The notes beneath the pieces are model-generated. The model had not been told where the DNA came from. It saw only the letters and a list, made by a program, of their open reading frames with translations, and did not search any database. From Ligilactobacillus aviarius subsp. aviarius DSM 20655 (GTDB taxonomy: Bacteria; Bacillota; Bacilli; Lactobacillales; Lactobacillaceae), in the NCBI RefSeq assembly GCF_001436315.1, contig NZ_AYZA01000021.1, forward strand, positions 1-56,612: a stretch of DNA of 56,612 bases. The letters are read 5' to 3'. Within the stretch, counting starts at the first letter, position 1. Every line of letters begins with the position of its first letter. Below are positions 7,198 to 15,278 of this stretch, in pieces. Both the position numbers and the translations under genes were made by a program.

Positions 7198-8961
7198 ATG
7201 ACCGAAACGGCAGTTACAATTACGCGCAAAGATAAACGAACCCGGCTTCTTCATATTATTCGGATCATGCGCAACTACAATATGCTTCATAACTTTGTCC
7301 ATCAGACTCATCCAGCCGAATTTCGCGAAGCGCTTGAAGAGCTGGGGCCAACCTTTATCAAGGCCGGCCAGTTGCTTTCAACCCGGCCGGATTTAATTTC
7401 ACCCGAATATATTCAAGAATTGCGGAAATTGCAGGATAACGTCCAAGTCGACGATTTTCAAACGGTTGCCGCAACCTTTAAAAAGCAAACTGGAAAGTCA
7501 ATTGCCGATACGTTTGCCTCATTTGACAAAAAGCCGTTTGCTTCCGCATCGATCGGTCAAACCCACCACGCAACCCTTAAAGATGGAACCAAAGTTGTGG
7601 TAAAGATCCAGCATCCCGCCGTTGAAGAATTGGTTCGAACGGACCTGGCCCTTTTCCGCAAGGCCCTTTCGATTTTAAAATTTGTACCGGACATTGAAGT
7701 CATTGACGTCAACGAAACCCTTGATGAAATTCGAACCGCATTGCTGAATGAGATCAATACGCAGGTCGAAATCCAAAACGGAATTGAATTTTATCAGCTC
7801 AACAACCGGGATGGGATCATTCGCGTTCCAAAAGTGTATCAACAATACTCAACTTCAAAAATCCTTGTTAACGAAGCAATGCGCGGAAAGAGCATTAAGT
7901 ATCTTATTCAACAAACGGCGGAACCTGAGACCCAAGCAGCAAAAGAACTGACAGCAACGAAAAAGTACGTTGCGAAAACGCTCGTTCAAAACTTTATTAA
8001 ACAGGTTTTCGTTGATAATTTCTTTCATGCCGACCCGCATCCCGGGAATATTCTTTTTCACCGTTTAAGTTATCGTGAAGAAGTTAATGAAAAACAAAAT
8101 TTCGAACCGCAGCACCACTATGCGAAGAAAATCGGCAAAAACGAAATTCAAGTTGAAACCGGTGAATCACTTCCGCCATACCGGCTGACCTACCTTGATT
8201 TCGGAATGATGGGGCGGCTGACCCCCGCTTTGGTGGACGGGATCGCCAACATTATTTTGGCATTGAATACTAAAAATTCGCGTAAAATCGGCGAGGCGGT
8301 TTTAAATGTCTGCAACCGGGTCGGCGACGTTGACGAAGAAAGCTTCTATGAAGACTTGGGAAACTTTATCACGCCGTATTTGAAAATGGGCGTGGGGGAA
8401 ATTGATTTTGCAACGACCCTGTACCAGATCATTACCCTTTGTCACCAAAATAACCTTCAAATGAAGCCGGAAGTTACCCTTCTGTTCAAAGCCTTTGGGA
8501 CCCTTGAAGGAATCGTTGCCCAACTTGATCCTGAATTATCGATCATGGATATCGCCCGGCCGTTTGGAGTCAAATATTTAAAACAAAAATTCAACCTTAA
8601 AAACTCAGTTGAAGACCTTGCATGGCAAACCCTGCAAACAGCTAAGGAACTTCCAGCCGTTCCCCAAAAGTTAAACCAGCTGCTTGATATTATGAATGCT
8701 AATCAAGCCCGGCTAACCCTTAAACTGAAAGATCAAAATAAAATTCTTTACCGGCTGGACCAAATCGTTAACCGTATTATGGTGACAATTATTCTTGCGG
8801 CCGTTATCCTCGGCTCATCAATGCTTGTTCAGGGAAGTCACGGAAACACCCCCGTCTATAACCTTGGAGTGACTGGTTTTATCGTCTCACTGATCGTTAT
8901 TATTCTAATGACCCTTGGGGGAATTCATCGGCATTTAAAAGATAAAAAGAAATTGAAGTAA
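7198..8961 (+). CDS. ABC1/UbiB/AarF-family atypical kinase
   Basis: A 587-residue protein of the UbiB/ABC1 family, atypical kinase-like ATPases linked in other bacteria to ubiquinone or isoprenoid lipid metabolism. Visible hallmarks: the AGQLLSTRPDLI KxGQ-type segment (~56-68), the Ala-rich SASIGQTHHA loop, the lysine of VVVKIQHP, the catalytic FFHADPHPGNI motif, and LDFGMMG as the metal-binding DFG. Two hydrophobic segments lie at the C-terminus (~525-580), so it is membrane-anchored. It is monocistronic, preceded by AAAGGGG, and divergent from levR. Lactobacilli do not make ubiquinone, so the substrate here is unknown. Confidence 0.9.
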   Translation: MTETAVTITRKDKRTRLLHIIRIMRNYNMLHNFVHQTHPAEFREALEELGPTFIKAGQLLSTRPDLISPEYIQELRKLQDNVQVDDFQTVAATFKKQTGKSIADTFASFDKKPFASASIGQTHHATLKDGTKVVVKIQHPAVEELVRTDLALFRKALSILKFVPDIEVIDVNETLDEIRTALLNEINTQVEIQNGIEFYQLNNRDGIIRVPKVYQQYSTSKILVNEAMRGKSIKYLIQQTAEPETQAAKELTATKKYVAKTLVQNFIKQVFVDNFFHADPHPGNILFHRLSYREEVNEKQNFEPQHHYAKKIGKNEIQVETGESLPPYRLTYLDFGMMGRLTPALVDGIANIILALNTKNSRKIGEAVLNVCNRVGDVDEESFYEDLGNFITPYLKMGVGEIDFATTLYQIITLCHQNNLQMKPEVTLLFKAFGTLEGIVAQLDPELSIMDIARPFGVKYLKQKFNLKNSVEDLAWQTLQTAKELPAVPQKLNQLLDIMNANQARLTLKLKDQNKILYRLDQIVNRIMVTIILAAVILGSSMLVQGSHGNTPVYNLGVTGFIVSLIVIILMTLGGIHRHLKDKKKLK

Positions 8962-8985
8962 AATAAATTGTGCCAGGCTGATTAA

Positions 8986-9014
8986 TTGTATTCGCTTACG
9001 TTCCGCGGTATGAT
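8986..9014 (+). promoter_or_regulatory. Promoter of hsp20
   Basis: TTGTAT, a 17-nt spacer, then TATGAT, ending 35 bp before the hsp20 start. I looked for a CtsR heptad repeat or a CIRCE element here and saw neither. Confidence 0.6.
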
Positions 9015-9049
9015 AAAGATGTAAGGGATATAGGAAAGGATGTAATCAT

Positions 9050-9481
9050 ATGAGTAATGATTTAATGAATCGGTTTAATCGGTTAGCAAACAGTGATGAT
9101 TTCTTCAATAATTTCGGTCGTTCATTCTTTAACAGCTGGAACAATGAAATGAAATCATTAAAGAGTGATATTAAAGAAACAGATAAAGAATACATCGTTA
9201 AAATCGATATGCCAGGGGTTGATAAGAAAAACATCGCATTGAACTTTAAGGATGATGTCTTAACGGTTGATGCCAAACGCGACTCATTCAGTGATGAAAG
9301 TGATCCAAAAGGCAACATCATCACCAGTGAACGCGATTATGGAACTTACAGCCGTTCATACCGGTTGCCGCAAGTTGACGGCAAGGCAATCTCTGCCAAA
9401 TATGAAGACGGTGTTTTGACGGTTACATTACCAAAAACCAAGGAAGAAATTGACAAGAATCACAACATTCAAATTGACTAA
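9050..9481 (+). CDS. Small heat-shock protein, Hsp20/alpha-crystallin family
   Basis: A 143-residue chaperone holdase. The N-terminal arm (1-~38) contains FNRLANSDDFFNNFG; the alpha-crystallin domain (~40-135) has the typical VKIDMPGVDKKNI and the closing YEDGVLTVTLPK, which ends in the conserved GVLTVTLPK strand. The C-terminal tail is short and has an I-x-I-like QID end. Length is normal for lactobacilli. AAAGGATG ribosome site. Single gene with its own promoter and terminator. Confidence 0.93.
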   Translation: MSNDLMNRFNRLANSDDFFNNFGRSFFNSWNNEMKSLKSDIKETDKEYIVKIDMPGVDKKNIALNFKDDVLTVDAKRDSFSDESDPKGNIITSERDYGTYSRSYRLPQVDGKAISAKYEDGVLTVTLPKTKEEIDKNHNIQID

Positions 9482-9524
9482 TTGGTTTGAAAATCCTCTA
9501 AGTTAGAATTAATCTACTAATAAG

Positions 9525-9553
9525 AAGGCCGGATCAAAATCCAGTCTTTTTAT
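9525..9553 (+). terminator. Terminator of hsp20
   Basis: AAGGCCGGAT (9525-9534) pairs imperfectly with ATCCAGTCTT (9539-9548), followed by TTTTATTTTT. Confidence 0.7.
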
Positions 9554-9568
9554 TTTTATTCATTTTTG

Positions 9569-9597
9569 TTGACAAGCAACATAATTGAAAATATAAT
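9569..9597 (+). promoter_or_regulatory. Consensus promoter of the DHA2 efflux gene with flanking dyad
   Basis: TTGACA, 17 nt, TATAAT: perfect consensus hexamers and spacing. A near-perfect dyad (TGACaaGCAAC ... GTTGCGTCA, about 9570-9608) embraces the whole promoter and looks like an operator for a repressor not encoded next door. A second possible promoter (TTCACT-N16-TATAAT) lies about 75 bp further downstream. Confidence 0.75.
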
Positions 9598-9716
9598 AAG
9601 TTGCGTCAAATGTGATTCGATAACGTGAACATTCTTCCATTTTGAAGGACGTTTCACTTATTAAAAATAAGGGCTATAATAACTTAGTCAAATTTACTAT
9701 GGAAAGTGGGTAAAAG

Positions 9717-11249
9717 ATGGCTGCAAAACAAAAACAAGAGAAGCAAACAAGTTGGCTTGTTTTGATCGCAATCGGCATGGGGATCTTAATGGCAATGCTT
9801 GATATTACGATCGTCAACGTTGCGCTTCCGACAATTCAACATGAATTTCATACCAGTTACGTTTCAACGCAATGGATCGTAAATGCTTATACTGCAACGT
9901 ATGCCATTTCGATTCTTTTGATCAGTAAGCTCGGTGATATGTACGGGAAGAAGCTTTTCTTCCTCCTCTCAATGGGAATCTTTACCGCCGGATCATTATT
10001 GTGTGCAATTGCCCCGAATAGTTTATTCTTAAATATTTCCCGGGGAATCGAAGGTGTCGGCGGTGCCGGGATCTTAGGATTATCAATGGCGTTGATCGGT
10101 GATAACTATGAAGGAAAACAACGGGCATTTATCCTTGGAATCTGGGGAAGTATCGTTGGCTTCGGAACATCGATCGGACCGCTTGTCGGTGGCCTGCTCG
10201 TTCAATACATCAACTGGCGTTCGATTTTCTTGATCAACGTTCCGATCGGAATCATTGCCATTGGAATCGGCATCAAGTTCATTACCGAAAAACACCATGA
10301 AGTTGACCGCCACCTTGATCTACTAGGAATGGTCTTAAGTACCGCAATGGTCTTTTGCTTAGTTCTTGGATTATTAAATAAAGAAAATAACATTACCACA
10401 AGTTGGATGACACCGAATATTATCGGCTGGATCATCGCCGGAATCATTTTACTGATCGTCTTCATCTTGTGGGAAAAACATGTTCCGCATCCAATGATGA
10501 ACCTTGAACTTTTCAAAAACCCTTCATTCGTTGGATCATGCATTGCTGGGTTCACGATTGCGATCGGATTATTCTCATTCTTCACATACTTAACGATCTT
10601 GATGCAAGACTACATGGGATACTCTCCGCTTGAAGTTGGTCTCCAACGATTAATTATCAGTGCATTTCCGCTCGTTTTAGGAGCATTTGTCGGTTATGCA
10701 GTTGGCCAGATCGGAAGCCGGTTATTTGCCAGCGGATCATTGTTAATTGAAGCCGTTGGGGTTCTTACAATGAACTTAATGCTTGGTTATCATCTTAAAT
10801 GGACATTCTTAATTCCTGCATTCATCTTTATGGGATTAGGAAACGCTGGAATCAACCCCGCAATTTCAAACGCTGCCCTTCTTGGGGTCAAGCCGCAAAA
10901 TATGGGAATGGCATCCGGGATCAATAATGTTTGCCGGCAGTTCGGGAATTGCCTTGGTGTCGTTATTCTTGGCTTGGTAGTCGGTGATGGTTACCAACGC
11001 AGTTTAACTGCTCATCTTGGAAACACTGAAGCTGCCCGGATCATCATTAAAGCCGGTCCGTTTTCAGGAATGACAATGGTTCAAAAATTTCATCAGATTC
11101 CTCACATCACGACCATCATCAGACATGCATACTATAACGGAATTCACGAATTGCTCTGGTTAACATTTGGAATCTTCATTATTTCAGGAATTTTATGCTG
11201 GTTCTTAATTAAAAACGCCCCGAAAAAAGATATTAATTCGAAAAATTAA
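9717..11249 (+). CDS. DHA2-family MFS drug efflux transporter (14 TM)
   Basis: A 510-residue major facilitator of the EmrB/QacA (DHA2) type, driven by proton antiport. Early part has the TM1 motif LDITIVNVALPTI and the loop motif KLGDMYGKKLFFL (motif A); motif C-like GPLVGGLL follows about residue 150. Fourteen hydrophobic segments are expected from the length. Preceded by GGAAAGTGGG. It is a single gene between terminators, with a strong promoter inside a dyad, and without an adjacent regulator. Substrates cannot be read from sequence. Confidence 0.9.
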   Translation: MAAKQKQEKQTSWLVLIAIGMGILMAMLDITIVNVALPTIQHEFHTSYVSTQWIVNAYTATYAISILLISKLGDMYGKKLFFLLSMGIFTAGSLLCAIAPNSLFLNISRGIEGVGGAGILGLSMALIGDNYEGKQRAFILGIWGSIVGFGTSIGPLVGGLLVQYINWRSIFLINVPIGIIAIGIGIKFITEKHHEVDRHLDLLGMVLSTAMVFCLVLGLLNKENNITTSWMTPNIIGWIIAGIILLIVFILWEKHVPHPMMNLELFKNPSFVGSCIAGFTIAIGLFSFFTYLTILMQDYMGYSPLEVGLQRLIISAFPLVLGAFVGYAVGQIGSRLFASGSLLIEAVGVLTMNLMLGYHLKWTFLIPAFIFMGLGNAGINPAISNAALLGVKPQNMGMASGINNVCRQFGNCLGVVILGLVVGDGYQRSLTAHLGNTEAARIIIKAGPFSGMTMVQKFHQIPHITTIIRHAYYNGIHELLWLTFGIFIISGILCWFLIKNAPKKDINSKN

Positions 11250-11252
11250 CAA

Positions 11253-11283
11253 AAAACTGTGCCAATGATGGCACAGTTTTTTT
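11253..11283 (+). terminator. Terminator of the DHA2 efflux gene
   Basis: AAAACTGTGCC (11253-11263), 6-nt loop, GGCACAGTTTT, then a run of T. Strong; A-tract on the other side could also make it work leftwards. Confidence 0.9.
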
Positions 11284-11598
11284 ATCACTTCTTCATCGGC
11301 CGATAAAGATAAAGTCTATGTGAAATTTCGCCTAATTTATCGCTTGATTAGCTTGTACCACCTATTAAAGGTCAGTCTAAATTTCATTTAAGCCGATCAG
11401 TTGATTGCTTATCATTTTTAAAACTTTCCATTATCATTGTTAACTTAAATTAAATCTATTGTTAACAATAATATTAAATGTAATTTCATTTTGAATTTCA
11501 AAATATATCGCTAATTAAATTAGAAATATATGCTTAAAATTCCATATTATCAATCACAATTTAGTCCATTTATCAAATTATTATTTAATTATCAAAGT
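11284..11598. other. AT-rich intergenic stretch without a recognised gene
   Basis: No convincing ORF or RNA gene seen. From about 11400 the DNA is very AT-rich and holds short palindromes such as TTGTTAACAA (about 11459-11468) and ATTTTGAATTTCAAAAT (about 11488-11504). It separates two transcription units that end here from opposite sides. Confidence 0.6.
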
Positions 11599-11834
11599 AA
11601 AAAAATAAACTGTGACTTTCTCACAGTTTAAAAAAAGATTAATTTAATGGTTGACAAATATTACCGAATCCGATACACTCATTGCGTGGAAATCTACTAA
11701 CCCTTTTTCCACAACACTTACACATGACCAAAAGCAAACCCTCTTTTGGTCCCATATAGTTATCTTACTCACTGAGACGCTTACCAGCTTCCACATTTTT
11801 AACGGTAAGCGTCTTCTTCGGGCAAGCACTTAAT
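11599..11834 (-). ncRNA. Structured 3'-UTR or small RNA downstream of the DsrE gene, class unknown
   Basis: Begins 2 nt after the DsrE stop. Three perfect stems in a row: 11-bp AGACGCTTACC (11775-11785/11804-11814), 9-bp GACCAAAAG (11726-11734/11743-11751), 7-bp GTGGAAA (11686-11692/11706-11712). The loop of the first stem (TTCCAC, 11789-11794) is also complementary to GTGGAA (11686-11691), allowing a pseudoknot or alternative pairing. A terminator follows (AAACTGTGA/TCACAGTTT, 11607-11629, with seven T on the minus strand). On the plus strand a TTGACA-N17-TACACT promoter (11651-11679) could start an opposite transcript, so strand is not certain. I recognise no known family. Confidence 0.5.
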
Positions 11835-11835
11835 T

Positions 11836-12183
11836 TTACGGTTTAACGTATGCAAATCCTTCATTTTCCTTTTCAGCAACTTCAATCAGTCCGGCAGGAA
11901 CGACCCGAACAAATGAAAACAGATCTTCGGGAGCAATCTTAAACCGGTTCAATGAATTATTGCAGCCGGCAATTACAAAGCCCGCATCCGTTGCCTTCTT
12001 CAACGTTTCTTTCAATGCACGGTTATCGTCATTATCAACCAATTGTTGAATTGCTTTCCCGGTAACAACCACTTCAATGTCCAAATCCGGCCGCAAATTT
12101 TGCTTGGCGTTGGCCAAATTCGTTAAGTTTCCTTGAACGGCATCCCACCGTTCAGTTTGATCAATATGAAGTAAAATCTTCAT
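11836..12183 (-). CDS. DsrE/DsrF-like sulfur-relay family protein
   Basis: A 115-residue cytosolic protein of the DsrE/DsrF-like fold: N-terminal MKILLHIDQ strand, a middle VEVVVTGKAIQ strand-helix, and VIAGCNNSL with a single cysteine (~residue 76) at the place where sulfur-handling relatives carry the active cysteine. It is the second gene of an operon with a TauE/SafE-type permease, 16 nt downstream. The pairing suggests handling or export of a sulfur compound, but substrate and reaction are unknown. Confidence 0.75.
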   Translation of the reverse strand: MKILLHIDQTERWDAVQGNLTNLANAKQNLRPDLDIEVVVTGKAIQQLVDNDDNRALKETLKKATDAGFVIAGCNNSLNRFKIAPEDLFSFVRVVPAGLIEVAEKENEGFAYVKP

Positions 12184-12199
12184 AACTAAATCCTTCTTT

Positions 12200-12991
12200 C
12201 TAAATTACACCTGCATAGTGGAACGTATTAAACAGCGTTACACAAACCAATGCACATAATAAAACATTGTAAATTTGATTAAGAACCCTGCACGATGCAT
12301 GCCGGTTGATCCATGTTCCCAAAAAGCCGCCGGTAACTGCTGCAACTACAACGACAGCAGCAACTATCAGGCTAATCGTCGGCTTAACCGGACTGACCGC
12401 AATCGTGACCATCTTGGTTAATTGGGAGAAGAAAATAATTCCCACCGAGTAAACGGCCGCTTCACGCAAACTAAATGAGAACAACAACATCGTCAAGGCC
12501 ACGTTGATTGGGCCCCCGCCGATCCCCAAAAAGACTGAAAAAGTTCCTAATCCAATTCCAACAATCAAAATCACAAGAATGTTTTTCAAATGGAAGCTGA
12601 CCAGTCGTTTTTTAACAAAGTTATAAATTAAAACCGAAACCAGCATGATAAAAAGCATCGCTGATTGCAAAACTTTCACGTGAGCTGCCGGCATGACCGT
12701 AACGGTTAGCCGCAGTAAGCGTTGACCAATAAATCCGCCGATCACTGAACCAACTGAAATCGTCAGTAATGATTTGACATCAAACTTGAACCGTTGCCGC
12801 AACTGTTTCCCCAGCGCCACGATTGCCATAACAAAAACTGCCAACGACGAATAGAAATTAATCGTTGCGGTCGGTGCATTGCTGACAATATCAAACAGCG
12901 GTTTAATTACCACTCCGCCGCCTAAGCCGGTTGATGATCCTGAAGCGGTCGCCAACAGAACCACTAACGCGTAAATCAATAAATCTCCCAT
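12200..12991 (-). CDS. TauE/SafE-family membrane permease
   Basis: About 263 residues, mostly hydrophobic, with the two family signatures in each half: SSTGLGGGVVIKP (N-terminal) and FLGIGGGPINVAL (C-terminal). TauE/SafE proteins export sulfite or sulfoacetate, or take up related anions; many are uncharacterised. The start is the ATG giving MGDLLIYAL, six nt after AGAAGGG; an upstream GTG at 13009 lies before the ribosome site. It heads an operon with the DsrE-like gene. Confidence 0.85.
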   Translation of the reverse strand: MGDLLIYALVVLLATASGSSTGLGGGVVIKPLFDIVSNAPTATINFYSSLAVFVMAIVALGKQLRQRFKFDVKSLLTISVGSVIGGFIGQRLLRLTVTVMPAAHVKVLQSAMLFIMLVSVLIYNFVKKRLVSFHLKNILVILIVGIGLGTFSVFLGIGGGPINVALTMLLFSFSLREAAVYSVGIIFFSQLTKMVTIAVSPVKPTISLIVAAVVVVAAVTGGFLGTWINRHASCRVLNQIYNVLLCALVCVTLFNTFHYAGVI

Positions 12992-13111
12992 TTGAAACCC
13001 TTCTTTCACTATCAGTATACTTTTTCAAATTTGATTCTTCCTAATAATCTGCTTGACTTTATGTAAAAAAATTTATTCTTCATTTTACTAATTTCCATTT
13101 TCCAAAAAGTG

Positions 13112-13138
13112 TATAATTAAGCTACATGGAAATCCATG
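13112..13138 (+). promoter_or_regulatory. -10 region of ldhD and a start-site palindrome
   Basis: TATAAT at 13112-13117 without a good -35. Eight bases later CATGGA-AA-TCCATG (13125-13138) forms a perfect 6-bp palindrome at the expected transcription start, a plausible operator or 5' stem. Confidence 0.55.
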
Positions 13139-13139
13139 A

Positions 13140-14165
<1,026 letters not shown>

Positions 14166-14176
14166 ATTTGATACTC

Positions 14177-14210
14177 AAAAGGCTGCGGTTTTAAAATCGC
14201 AGCCTTTTTA
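14177..14210 (+). terminator. Bidirectional terminator between ldhD and rgg
   Basis: AAAGGCTGCG (14178-14187) and CGCAGCCTTT (14198-14207) with a 10-nt loop, T-run on the right, A-run on the left. Serves both convergent genes. Confidence 0.9.
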
Positions 14211-14211
14211 A

Positions 14212-15096
14212 TTATCCTTTTACATCCAAGTCATATTTTAAAATGATCTGATCTAAATACTGTTTTAAATTTTGATGATAGTCTTTCGCATTCAGAATCG
14301 ATAATACTTCGAGCGCTTGCTTAACCTTAGTCATTCCAACCGAAATCCTTTGATTGATCAAATCCAAAATTCCGGTAAAGTAAAGACGCAGTGTTTCTTC
14401 AAACAACATATCTTCGTTTAGCTGATAATTGTTGATCAACCCCATCATAATACGAATATCCCGATGGTTTCGACTTTCAATAAAAACCATCAACATATTG
14501 ATCAGTACCCGAAAACTTTCACTGCCATAAACTCTCAAATTCTGGTATTTTTCAAGGTTATGGATCACCTTTTCCCGAAACATGCGAATCTGATCAAGCG
14601 AAAAAGCAAACATTGCATTGTTAAACATCATCAGCTCATAATGAGTCCAAGTTTCGCATCTGATCAAATAGTTGGTAACCACTTGGCGCGCATTTTCATC
14701 AAGCTGATTGCCCTTCATCTTATCGATCGTTAACTGCGTTATGCATGCTAAATGACGGTACTTCTCATCATTTTCATAAATCGCACAGTAATTAAGCGTT
14801 CGCTGTAAAAGAGCATCCAACCGTTTAAGATTTCCCTGAGCGATCGCCTTTTGCAAATCAATTACAAACCGCTGTTCATAATCCGTTTCAAACCCATTCG
14901 CAATGTATTTGAACTCCGTGTAACTTACATGCAGCTTAGCAAGAAGCCGCATAAAATTATCGACCGACGTTCCCGTCTGGTTCATCACAAAATTCCGGTA
15001 AGCTGTTCGACTGCAAACGCCAGAGATCAGTTTACCGATCGGCACGCCCTTCGCAGTCCGAATATTTGAAACAATTTTGCCATAATTTTCTTCCAA
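14212..15096 (-). CDS. Rgg/GadR/MutR-family transcriptional regulator
   Basis: A 294-residue regulator: N-terminal XRE-type HTH (~1-65, with the variant ...GKLISGVCSRTAYRNF), and a helical repeat C-terminal domain (~80-290) with the family's TWTHYELMMFNNAMF motif. Rgg proteins bind small peptides (SHP type) and often control a neighbouring gene. The start is TTG at 15096, chosen because GGGAGG lies seven bases upstream and no ATG does. It is divergent from a secreted subtilase with a dyad-rich 182-bp spacer between them. Target and ligand are inferred only. Confidence 0.85.
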   Translation of the reverse strand: MEENYGKIVSNIRTAKGVPIGKLISGVCSRTAYRNFVMNQTGTSVDNFMRLLAKLHVSYTEFKYIANGFETDYEQRFVIDLQKAIAQGNLKRLDALLQRTLNYCAIYENDEKYRHLACITQLTIDKMKGNQLDENARQVVTNYLIRCETWTHYELMMFNNAMFAFSLDQIRMFREKVIHNLEKYQNLRVYGSESFRVLINMLMVFIESRNHRDIRIMMGLINNYQLNEDMLFEETLRLYFTGILDLINQRISVGMTKVKQALEVLSILNAKDYHQNLKQYLDQIILKYDLDVKG

Positions 15097-15113
15097 AAAG
15101 CATCCTCCCTATG

Positions 15114-15193
15114 CACACAAAAGTGTCAAAATTCACTTTTTTGTGTGAATTTTTCCTTTCGCTAACCCTCAACCCTTAAATTAAGGTTAAGGG
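15114..15193. promoter_or_regulatory. Two dyads in the rgg-subtilase intergenic region
   Basis: CACACAAAAGTG (15114-15125) faces CACTTTTTTGTGTG (15134-15147), a near-perfect inverted repeat 18 bp upstream of the rgg start. A second dyad, CCCTTAA (15173-15179) / TTAAGGG (15187-15193), lies nearer the subtilase. They are candidate Rgg binding sites. I cannot assign promoters here with confidence. Confidence 0.5.
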
Positions 15194-15218
15194 AGAAATC
15201 CATAAAAAGGAAGTGATT

Positions 15219-15257
15219 TTGGATGTTATTTTTACTTTTCTTCCTTTAATCAACTAA
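15219..15257 (+). CDS. Candidate short hydrophobic peptide ORF upstream of the subtilase gene
   Basis: A 12-codon ORF from TTG: L/M-DVIFTFLPLIN, with GGAAG five nt upstream; an in-frame GTG at 15213 would add two residues, and the frame stays open back to 15180 with a lysine-rich stretch but no ATG. Its size, hydrophobicity and acidic residue before a hydrophobic run resemble SHP pheromones read by Rgg regulators, and an rgg gene is divergent next door. It ends 21 nt before the subtilase. The lack of ATG and of a normal leader keeps confidence low. Confidence 0.25.
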   Translation: MDVIFTFLPLIN

Positions 15258-15278
15258 TAATTTCAAAGAGAGGGTCAT

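Noticed and set aside
9482-9600. Search for CtsR or CIRCE boxes at hsp20 and clpL
   Set aside because: Neither the GGTCAAA-type heptads nor TTAGCACTC-N9-GAGTGCTAA are present upstream of hsp20 or clpL; I make no claim on their heat-shock control.
11644-11833. Overlapping ~60-aa ORFs on both strands within the structured element
   Set aside because: No ribosome sites, basic or odd composition, and the perfect stems explain the sequence better than coding does.
13009-13030. GTG at 13009 as start of the TauE-like gene
   Set aside because: The AGAAGGG ribosome site lies downstream of it and points to the ATG at 12991.
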